Source: Zygaena filipendulae (taxonomy: Eukaryota > Arthropoda > Insecta > Lepidoptera > Zygaenidae). From it: a stretch of 64,000 nt of DNA. Every line of letters begins with the position of its first letter. Within the stretch, counting starts at the first letter, position 1. Both the position numbers and the translations under genes were made by a program. Positions 30,401-42,400 of the stretch are shown piece by piece. The notes below the pieces were generated by a model, which saw only the letters and a program-made list of their open reading frames with translations, had not been told where the DNA came from and did no database searches. Where the stretch lies: the NCBI GenBank assembly GCA_907165275.2, contig OU015677.1, positions 6,199,001-6,263,000 on the forward strand, in the 5' to 3' direction.

Positions 30401-33400
30401 TTTCAGCCCTGTAAATATTTGCAGTTCATTTTACCACATCTTATATAGTCAGAGTTCTCGCGGGAACTCCCGCGGAGTCGCAAACTAGCGCAAGTCCTTA
30501 GGGAACAGCTATTTCCCTTATACCTTTGCTTATTTTTTTATTATATTATGTAAATTACGCGGGACTTTATTGTTTTTTTATTGTTTTTTTTTGTGTGGGG
30601 CACGTGTTTTTTTTGCTAAATAAAGTTTATTTTATCTGTTGGTGATGAGCGAGTTACCTGGAGTAGGTGGCGAAGCTGACCTTGCAGATGTGGCACACGA
30701 ACGGGTTCTTGACCCCCTTGTGCACGGCACGGTGCGAGTTCAGCGCCGCCTCCAGGTAGAATACACTGCCAGAGAACAAACGTATACACACACAAACACA
30801 CACACACACACGCTGCCGTGTCGGAGAACACACACAACACACACATTTACATTATATAAAACAAAGTCGCTTCCCGCCGTCTGTCCCTCTGTATGCTTTA
30901 ACATTCATATCCTTACTAATATTATAAATGCGAAAGTCTGTAGATATGTATGGATGGATGTTTGGTTACTCTTTCACGCAAAAACTACTGGATGGATTTA
31001 AATGGAACTTTACAATAATATAGCTTATACATCAGTTTAACACATAGGGTACTTTTTATCCCGGAATTCCCGCGGGAACTATGAAATTAACGCGGGTGAA
31101 ACCGCGGGGCACAACTATATATACATACATACATGATATTATATACTTATATATATACACAATCAACCCGGTGCTTTGAATGAAACCCGATAAATAACCG
31201 TAAAAGGCCGTAGAACGGAATTGGTCTGGAATGGGACATAGCTGCTACTTTTTATCTTGGAATCACCGCGGGAACTCCGAAATTACAGTGCGGTAGGCGG
31301 TGTGTAAATTTGGTGCGGAAGTGCGGACTGAGATTCTGAGATTCCGAGGGAGTTCCGAAATTAGAAAAAGCTAGCTATTAGTCACTCACTCTTCACAGTA
31401 CTCGCATCGGAAAGCCTTCTCTATCTCGACGACGCGCAGCATTCCCGGTAGAATCTCGCTCGTTTCGTCCCCCCCACCCCCGGTTCTATCCCCGCCACCC
31501 CCGGTTCCATCCCCGCCACCCCCGGTTCCATCCCCGCCGCCCCCAGTTTCATCCCCGCCGGGCCCCTCCAGCATCTTGCGCGCCCTCTCGTCGGTGACCT
31601 CGCGCGGTATCGGCCGGCTCAGCAGAGACGGCTCTGCGAATAATCATATCCCTAATACCTCAGCAGTTCTCGAGGGAAATAATAAAGGGTATCTTTACTA
31701 TTATTATAAATGAGAAAGTGAATTTGTTTGTATGTTACGCTTTCACGGCTCAACCGATCATCATAAAATTTTGCATACACGTTTTCAGAGGTACAGAGAA
31801 CGACATAGGATACTTTATGTCTGGAAAACTGAAACAGTTAATAATGTAAAACAGCAAGTTGTTGCCGCAGCTCACCGTCCGCCGGCTGCACGGGGCGAAC
31901 GAGTCCGCTGCTGGGGGACAGCAGCGCCCTCTCGCCGCCCCCCTCCAGCTTGACGCGCCCCCCCGCCAGCGCCGCGCACCCCGCCGAGCTGCGCGCGTGC
32001 TCCTGCGCAGCGGGACCGTGCCATGCAGCCACCCCGGCCGCGGCCCCCTCAGCCGAGGGCGAGGCGCAGGAAAGAGTTATTTCTCATCTATACCAATACT
32101 AGTTGTGCCCCGCGGTTTCACTCGCGTTAATTTCAGAGTTTCCGCGGGAATTCCGGAATAAAAAGTACCCTATGTGTTAAATGTATAAGCTTTATTATTG
32201 TAAAGTTTCGTTCAAATCCATTCAGTAGTTTTTGCGTGAAAGAGTAACAAACATCCATCCATCCATACATTCTTACAAACTTTCACGTTTACAATATTAC
32301 TAGCTGTGCCCCGCGGTTTTACCCGCGGTAATTTTGGAGTTCCCGCGGGAATTCCGGGATAAAAAGTACCCTATGTCCTTCTCTGTACCTCTCACAACGT
32401 GCATGCCAAATTTCATCTTAACCCGTTCAACCGTTTTTGCTTGATTGAATAACAAACATCCACACTTTCACATTTATATTTATAGCTGTGCCTCACGGTT
32501 TCACTCGCGTGAGTTTCGGGATTCCCGCAGGAATTCCAACGCAGTCTAATGTACTCCTTATAACAACAGCTAATTAGCAGTGAAAGTCCCGTCAATATCG
32601 GTCCAACCGTTTCGGAGATTCACCCGCGTGAGTTTCGGAATTCCCGCAGGCACTCCAAACTTCTTTTATATAAACCTTGTCCTGACAATAACGAACACAC
32701 AAAAAAAAAACAATTTTCCAATTTGGTGCAGTCGTTTGTAAGTTATGCGCTTACCAACACATATTTTGACGAATCATTTTTATTATACCTACAGGAATAT
32801 TTTATAAGCAGTGCGCAAAAAAATTTTGGTGGTTCAGTATCAGTAATAGAACACATTTCCATTATTTGTTCAAAACTTTTTTATATTTTTTGATCCGGCT
32901 TTAAATAAGCAAAATATGGGCACTATCTTATTCGTAGCAATATCAATGGGCGCGCGCGCCGTGCGGCGTACGTGGGGGTGTTGCAGCGGGGGTGAACGAC
33001 CTCGATCAGCTGTCGGTACATTGTAACCCACGTAAATACGTAGCCGAACGAGCGCTTCGCGCGCAGCGGTGGCGGCGGCGACTAGAGTAGTCAATAAATC
33101 AATTGCAAAGTATACATCTTTCGTTCACGATAACTTTACTTTTTGTACTTAGACTTATCAAAATAAAAACAGGTGTTTATTAAAACTCCTTTAAGTTTAA
33201 TTTGTAAAAGTTTGCGCACTGAATAAAAAATATTCCTGTACATATAGATTATCGGATGGGATGGGATGGGATGATGAAAGTCTATGTATTTTTATTAACA
33301 TGGTAACAATAAAGAATATTTGATTTGATTTGATTAGAGTCTTCGAGCGGCCACCGCACTCGGCCCGCGCGGCGCGGCGTACCCTCGCGCGGCGCAGGTC

Positions 33401-36400
33401 GGCGAAGGCGCGGCTGCACGGCGCGCACACCAGCACCAGCTCGGGCCGCAGCTCCTCCTCGTGCGCGCGCAGGTGCATGCGCAGCCGCGAGCGCCGCGTC
33501 AGCTGCTTCGCGCACACGTGGCACTGGAACGGCTTGATCTGAGGACGCGAACCGCCACCGACCCTCGACAACGACTCTTGGAAACAAACGACACTTCCAT
33601 CGAGGAAATTTCAGGGGATAAGTGAAATTTCTCGCACGAGCATCCGGCTCGAAGGGCCAAGTTTTATGAGACGACCCCGAGCCTATTATGAGAAATCAAC
33701 CGGGCTCAAGTTCGATGCTCGGGTTAAACACTTAGTGCCTGGGTGTTTATGGGTGTTTGTCATAATTATGTATTATAATTCCTATTTACTGATATCAAAT
33801 TCAGGCAAGACTTATCGCAGGTGACTAGTACTCATTGAATTTACCAAAATTCTGGTAATTTTATTCTAATTTTCATTGTTTATCTCACTCATACAAGAGC
33901 ACGTTATTAAATTCAGCTCCTCGAAGTACCTGTTCTCTGCCTATCTAGTGTTTGTTCCCTGCCTGCCTGGTGCTAGTTCCCTGCCTACCTGGTGCTAGTT
34001 CCCTGCCTGCCTGGTGCTAGTTCCCTGCCTGTCTGGTGCCTGTTCCCTGCCTGCTTGGTGCTAGTTCCCTGCCTGTCTGGTGCCTGTTCCCTGCCTGCCT
34101 GGTGCTTGTTCCCTGCCTGCCTGGCGCTAGTTCCCTGCCTGCCTGGTGCTTGTTCCCTGCTTGCCTGATGCTAGTTCCGTACCTGCAGGTGCGTGACGCC
34201 GTGCTCGTCCAGCGTCTGCTTGTCGAGGAACCGCTTCCCGCACGCGCCGCACACGTAGCGCCGCGTGTCCGTGTGCGTGCGGCTGTGCTTCGTCAGCGTC
34301 GCCCTGCTCGCACACAGACACACACACAGACGTGAACAAGCGAAACCCCCCCTCCTGCAGACTTTGTGCCTTTCCAGGTCCCGCCTTTAGGCATAGTTAG
34401 GAGGGCCAGGAGGCCAATGCAGTACCGAAGATATACTGTAAGGTCGTTATTAATTCTAGATTCTTAGGAGGAAAAGGGGGCGGCAGGGTAGGCAGTACCA
34501 TCGTATCTCGACCGAACCATGCAACCATGAAGCACACACACACAAACACACACACAGAGACACACAAACACACACACACACAAGCGTCATCCTCTCCCCC
34601 CTATCAGTGCGCACCTCAAGTGGAAGGTCTTCCCGCTTTTACTTGTGGTGCGACTCGGCAACAATGAAGCACACACGCACGCACACCGACACAGACACCC
34701 CGCAGCGAGGGATACGCACCTCAGGTAGAAGGTCTTCCCGCAGTCCTTGACGGGACACTGCCAGCGCTTCTGCTTGTGGTGCGAGAAGTGCACGTGGTCG
34801 AACAGCGCCGCCTCCGTGGCGAACGGGCCGCGCGCCTCGCCGCAGCGCGGGCGCGGGCACACGTAGCGCCCCTGCGCCGACACCATGCTCGACGGCTCGT
34901 GGAACTGCCTGCCGCGGCGCGTCAAGGGAACACCGAGTCACCAAGTCATTTCAGGGAAAACGAGTAGTCATTTTCGGGAAAAGAAAACAGTCATTTCAGG
35001 GAAACCGAGTACTCATTTAAAAAAAAACACCGAGTAGTCGTTTCAGGAAAACCAAGTAGTCATTTCAGGGAAATCGAGTAGTTATTTTCAGGAAAAGCAA
35101 AGTAGTAGTTTCAGGAAAACCGAGTAGTCATTTACAGGAAAACTAAGTAGTCATTTCAGGAAAATCAAGTAGTATAGGTATCCATGTCTAAACGGTTTTT
35201 TAAATTGGTCCTTCGAGCCGGACTGAGGCGTTGTGTGTGACTCACATGTGGAACTTGAGGCGCACTTTCGAGGTGAAGGACTCGCCGCAGTCGTGGCACG
35301 TCACCACCTGCGGGTCCGATGAGGGCTCGCCGCGCTTGCGCTTGCGCGGCTTCTGCGGCAGCGGGGTTACAGGCCTACACTGGGGCTGGGCCTATACTAG
35401 GGCCGGGCCCACACTCAAAAACTCCGTAGAATAAAAATAATTTATCTCGATCTCACAACAGCTAGCTGCTTGTGTCGTGGAAACCAAGCAAACATTGTGT
35501 TTCACCCGCGTTGATTTGGGAGTTCCCGCGGGAACTTTGTAAAATCCGTTCACTACTGACGTTTTCTGCCCTACATTCTTCTCTATACCAACGTGTATGC
35601 AAAATTTCATGATGACTGATTGAGAAAGCGTTACAAATAAACTCACATTTACATTTATATATTAGGGTAGATATAATTATGTGGAACTCTGTGTTCACCA
35701 TACAAAGCTCAAGCCTCAAACGAGAATTTGAAAAACTGTTAATTCTCCCATCCCTAGGCGGAAAAAAGGCAATGGTAAGACAAAAATTGCGGGTAGTTCA
35801 AAATAATACCAACCTCGACCAGCAAGCTGTTGTCTGCAGCCGGCTCCGCCCGTCGGGGCCTGCCTTGCGCCCTCTGAATACATATAATGAAACTAAAGTC
35901 AAGTTGTTTCCCGCGGTTTTACCTGGAGTTTCGGTATCCTCACAGAGACTTCGTTGGTAAATCACACCATACAACATCAGCTGTCTGCCAGTGAAAGTCC
36001 CGTCAAAATCGGTCCAACCTTGTAAAAATGTATCTATACCCACTAATATTATAAAGAGGAAAGATTTGTTTGTTTGTTACGATTTAACTCAAAAACTACG
36101 GGACCGATTTAAATAATTGTTTCACCATTAGAAAGCTACATTATCCCTGAGTGACATGGGCTATATTGTAATGCGGGATTCCCGCGGGACTTCACCCGCC
36201 AGGGCGTGCGGTACCTTGATGAAGTCCTCCCTGCTGGGCACGAGCAGGCCGCGCCCCTGCCCCTGCCCCCGCGCGCCGCGCCCGCCCCGCCCGCGCCCGC
36301 CGCCCACCCCCCGCCGCGCGCCGCCCCCCCGCGCCGCGCCCCGCCCGCTGCCGCCAGCGAGCAGGGAGCACGGATAGGAACAGAAAACATACCACACAAT

Positions 36401-39400
36401 AGAAGGGAGATCAACTTAGTTTAGTATCAAACTTTGCAACCCCTTTTCATCCCCTTACAGGTTGAATTTTCAAAAATCCTTTCTTAAAGGATGCCTACGT
36501 TATACAAAGAACACACCCTCCAAGTTTCAAGTCTCTACATATACGATCAGCGTACCTAGTTTAGTATGGAAAAACATGAAAACCAGTGTCGCCGAGTGAT
36601 TTTCGCACACAAAACTATTCATCGCGCACTAAAACATTATCAAAGGAATACATTAAACGCTTTTATGATCATGTTTTTACTTAGTCACTGTTTTCGAAAT
36701 TTTGGTAAATATACTTGGGATGGCAGCAAAAGAAGTTTCGGGCAAGTTAGAGCATATTTTGCTCTAACTTCCTTTGCAACGGTGGCGCGCCCGCCTACAT
36801 GTCCTCTTTGGTTAATATATTTGCTCTGTGGTGAGACCGACATCAAAGAAAAGATCTTAGTCAAGTTGACAATGTATTCATACATTTAATTAAATGGCTT
36901 TCTATTAATCTCTCCTTTTTTTTATTTACTCCGCTTGGAGAAGGCAAAGGAATCTAAGTCCATACAGCCAATTCAGTTGTATTTATCTTCTTCTGAAGCT
37001 ATTTACATCGAAATGCATTGTTGATATGCATTCCGTCCCGATGCTTTACCGGAACTTTTGGTAGCAACTTTTCACAGTTGAATCTTAATAGGACGCTCTG
37101 TGGGATGTTGTACAGTAAAACGACAATCTCCCGATGAACGCCCAATTTCATCTTATTTCACTGTTTCCGCACACTGTTCATCACTAATGAATCAATATTA
37201 TGCAAAATCCACCACATTCACACAATATTAATCACGATAAACTAATTTGTAAAACAAAGAAATAAAATTGACACCCTTTTTCTGTTAAATCCCGCCAAAA
37301 GTCCTTAATCTCTGCTTACATCATTATTCCTTTATATTTCCGTAGATAAGTATTATTTCCTTGAAAACAATAAAAGCAAGTAATGTTTGTTACAAAGATA
37401 TTCTACGTGTCGGGATGCCAAGTGATCGACGAACGTCACGTACCTGCAGTCATCACATTTAAACATTTTGTTCAGTTTATCTTCCTCTTTCTCTCCCTGA
37501 AAGATGAAAACAAAGTTTTAATCGCTACTAATATTATAAATGCGAAAGTAACTCTGTCTGTCTTTTATGCTTTCACGCCTTAACGGCTCAACCGATCACC
37601 ACGACATTTTGCATACACGTTGTCAGGGATACAGAGAAAGACAGAGGCTACTTTTTATCCCGGAATTCTGCTGGGTTTTTGTGTCTGACTTTGTAAAAAT
37701 TTTGTACTTTTTTCTAATAAAAAAAAAAAATTAAAACTTTGTTTATGGTTATTTTATATGAAAATCGATTGTACTATAGTGACACTTGGTTTAATGTCGG
37801 TGTAACTTTTGAATAAGGGACTGTCCACAAATAATAGGGATGTGGACTACTTTTGAAAATCAAAATTCTAATTAGTCCGTCAGTTAGAAAATAAAAAAAC
37901 AATAGACACTTATTTTTTTCTTTTTCAAATAAATTAAAATATACAGAGATAAAGCGCATTAAAGTTTAGGGTGAGGGGGTCGTGACGTCACTAACCGCTA
38001 AAACCGCCATAAAAACTGTCAGAATAGTGACGTCACGCGAAATTTCAACTCAATATATTGCCGTTATTTTTTGATTACGTAAAAAAAGAAAAAAATCCGT
38101 GTCCAATATTTTTTAATAATCTACAAGACGGACTAAAAATAAAAATTAGTCAACATGCCCATTATACTATACGGTGTTTCCATCCCCTCCCCCTGATTGA
38201 AACATAAAATTGACTAAGTAATAACGGTAGCTCTGAAGTTATTTTTTAAAGACTGATAATAATTTGACAAAACAACAAACTTTGCGATTGTTATCGTACG
38301 TCACTCAGCTTAGGACGCCCCCTCTTGTCACACAACGGCCCACTTCGTCGGCCGTGCCCTTAACGTGTGACGTAATTTACGGATGGCTCCTAACAAATAC
38401 ATTATAAGAGAATAGACGAACAATACAAAATTTTACTATGCAATCCACGCCAACCAATTTTTGCGGGACGTATGATCAAAATACAAACCAATCACATCGT
38501 TGCGACGCAATCGAATACCAGTCACCACAAAGTACATTTCAAATAGCCAATCACATCGCTTTCCTTGACGAAAAGCGATGTGATTGGTATCTATAGACAA
38601 TAGTATCTGCTAGCCAACGGCATTTTGTTAGCATTAGATTATTTGACCGCTGCGTGGTTCAAGGGGAAAGCTTAGCGGCCGAGCGTATTGTCAATCTATT
38701 CTCTTTCAATATCTTTGGCTCCTAATAACCAGCTGGCAGCGGTTGGCTGCGAGGGCGAGTACCTGCGGGCCGCGCAGCACTTGCCGCAGGTCCACGTCTG
38801 CGGTCTGCACGATCCAGATGGCCTCCTCGTCACTTGTGTCCACCGCTTCTTGCTTCACCTCCGTCTTTATCACCATACTCGGCTCCTTCTGCCGAGGAGT
38901 ACTATCACTACGTAAAGAAGCGACACTCCCCCCGCCGAGGAGTACTACCACTACGTAAAGAAGTGACACTCCCCCCGCCGAGGAGTACTACCACTAGGAA
39001 AAGAAGTGACACTCCCTCCGCCGAGGAGTACTACCACTAGGAAAAGAAGTGACACTCCCTCCGCCGAAGAGTACTACCACTACGTAAAGAAGTGACACTC
39101 CCCCCGCCGAGGAGTACTACCACTACGTAAAGAAGTGACACTCCCCCCGCCGAGGAGTACTACCACTACGTAAAGGAGTGACACTCCCCCCGCCGAGGAG
39201 TACTACCACTACGTAAAGAAGTGACACTCCCCCCGCTGAGGAGTACTACCACTACGTAAAGAAGTGACACTCCCCCCGCCGAGGAGTACTACCACTACGT
39301 AAAGAAGTGACACTCCCCCCGCCGAGGAGTACTACCACTACGTCAAGAAGTGACACTCCCCCCGCCGAGGAGTACTACCACTACGTCAAGAAGTGACACT

Positions 39401-42400
39401 CCCCCCGCCGAGGAGTACTACCACTACGTAAAGAAGTGACACTCCCCCCGCCGAGGAGTACTACCACTACGTAAAGAAGTGACACTCCCCCCGCCGAGGA
39501 GTACTACCACTACGTAAAGAAGTGACACTCCCCCCGCCGAGGAGTACTACCACTACGTAAAGAAGTGACACTCCCCCCGCTGAGGAGTGCTACCACTACG
39601 TAAAGAAGTGACACTCCCCCCGCCGAGGAGTACTACCACTACGTAAAGAAGTGACACTCCCCCCGCCGAGGAGTACTACCACTACGTCAAGAAGTGACAC
39701 TCCCCCCGCCGAGGAGTACTACCACTACGTCAAGAAGTGACACTCCCCCCGCCGAGGAGTACTACCACTACGTAAAGAAGTGACACTCCCCCCGCCGAGG
39801 AGTACTACCACTACGTAAAGAAGTGACACTCCCCCCGCCGAGGAGTACTACCACTACGTAAAGAAGTGACACTCCCCCCGCTGAGGAGTACTACCACTAC
39901 GTAAAGAAGTGACACTCCCCCCGCTGAGGAGTACTACCACTACGTAAAGAAGTGACACTCCCCCCGCTGAGGAGTACTACCACTACGTAAAGAAGTGACA
40001 CTCCCCCCGCCGAGGAGTACTACCACTACGTAAAGAAGTGACACTCCCCCCGCTGAGGAGTACTACCACTACGTAAAGAAGTGACACTCCCCCCGCTGAG
40101 GAGTACTACCACTACGTAAAGAAGTGACACTCCCCCCGCCGAGGAGTAGTACCACTACGAAAAGAAGTGACACTCCCCCAACGCGAACCCCACGTGTGCA
40201 CACAAGCCGTGTGCCCGCAGTACTGGGGGGAGTTGGATTGGTTCGCTTGTATGGATAGTCGCGGGAGTGCTTGCTGAAAAACTGTCACTCTAGTCAGTTT
40301 CGGATATTCTTTCGAGAACTTTTTGGTATATCAGAACCAATAGTATTTATCCTACATGGTGACTTATGTCAAGTTTCATCTCCATCTTGCTATTTTCATA
40401 GTTTTTGGTATTCACGCTTATGCCATTACTCACACATACACCGAGTCGCGTTATAAAACCAGTTGTAAAAACCAGTTGTTGTATTGTATGAATGAAATGA
40501 ACAGCTCGACTCACCCCATTAGACTGCACGACGTTGGCGCTCGCCCCCGCTTCTTGTCCTTGTTTCTCGGCCTCCTCCGCGTCCTTCTTCCCCGCCTGCC
40601 CCTCCTCCGAGTCCGCCCCCCCGCGGCCCCGGCGGAGCGCGCTGCGCGTGCGCTGCGCTATCGGCGAGGTGGGGGAGGTGGGGGCCGCGGGCGGGGAGGC
40701 TGCTGCCTCGGCCTCTATTTATATAAGGGTAGCAGTTAATGACTGTTTCGGTGACTCGAGTCCATCGCTCGCAGAAAGGAGAGCCTAGTTGATTTTTGAT
40801 GTGAAATATCTAATGGGGAGGGTCAGATCGCCTATTGCCATGGCGACGCGTCGCCACGCTATGTGACAATGTTCACACGTCACCATGGTTAGTGAAAATA
40901 CCGCTGAATATTTGTTATCTACTAATACGAGTACAACAACAGCGAAAAGCCACTCGCTGACTAAACACGAAGCCTCGAAAACAACGTGACCAATGAAGCT
41001 GTTTAGCGAGTAGGTAGTTTATAGACGACACGTCAGCTAAGAACGGCTTTCACGGAGTTCCCGCGGGAATTCCATAACAAAGTATTTAAGTATTAATCAG
41101 TAGTCTGGTACCCATAGTAAAAGTTCTGCTCAGTTCGGGACCAGGTGGCGCTGTGTGCTAACGTCCAAGAATTTTTATTGAAACGCATACCTTTCCTAGC
41201 ACCAGCATCAGTTGTATCTTCATCATTATTAGTCTCGGTTATCTCGATCTCTTTTCCAGACCTGCTGTGGGCAGCTTTCAGGTGACCTTTGAGCCAAATG
41301 AACTTGGCATAACCTGCAAAACATCCCACTTTACTCGCTTGAACTAAAACAGAAACGTCCGTTGTTACGGCCACAATAGTTTCGAATCTTACCCCTTACG
41401 TTTATACCTGTTGTAAACTTAGCAAAGGGGCCCTTAACTAACTGAGGAACGAATCATCGTGTCATGTGGTCATGAAAAATTGGACTTATGATTGGAGAAT
41501 TTTACGAGACATAAAGATTCCTTCCTTAGTTTTTTATGCGTTAACGATTATAAAATGACAACTTGGCTAAAGGGGCAGGTGTAGGTACATACCGTAGTCG
41601 CAGAGCGGGCAGGGGAACACCTGCCCATCGTCCATCTGATGCCGGTGTTGCTCGCCGTGCTCTACCACCTGCTGCAGCTCCGAGAATACGGAGGCACAGA
41701 ACCTGCACGGTGCACCCAACATCAGTCACCACCCCAATAATATTACTACCTACGTAAAGAAGCGACACTCCCCGCATCCAAGAACTCCTCGATAACTGGC
41801 ACTACTTAAATAACTTAGGGGTAGGGGGTAGAGGTAACTTAGGGGTAAGAATGCCCAGAGACAATCGTCGTCGTCCTTGTCACAGTGCTTGGATTCGAAG
41901 TGTGTTCAACAAGGATAGGGGAGAAATAGGATGGAAGAAAAACAAATTCATCGATAAGTTACGCATTTTTAAAGCGCTGTTTTAGACAGTTGATTTGACG
42001 TCAAAAAGAGCCATATTATGGGCCAAATTTGAATAAACGATTTAACTTTGACTTATTTAGAAACGAGATAGAAAGAGACCAAATCCATGCATTAAAAACA
42101 TAATCACTTCGGGTCATATTATTATTACCGACTTGATTCATTATCCACTTTAATAGGTACGTACTCTGAAATATTACGACCAAATATATGTTTTTAAGAA
42201 ACTCACCTACACTTAAGCTCCTTTGACTCCGTACTATCAGCTTGATACTTCCCAAGAAACACTTTGACTTCCTCATCAGCGTCGTCCAAGTTGTCTATGA
42301 CCGAGTCGTCTATCTCGGGCCCCGGCTCTATGATCTCCACATCACTGGAGCTGCCGTCTCCTTCGTCCTTCACTACGATCACATCGTCAGTGGACTCTAA

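Noticed and set aside
38889..40180. CRISPR-like array
   Set aside because: Units are contiguous 43-base repeats with no unique spacers, in an animal gene intron.
40843..40860. Palindrome TGGCGACGCGTCGCCA as operator site
   Set aside because: A short palindrome in an intron with no second copy or supporting context.
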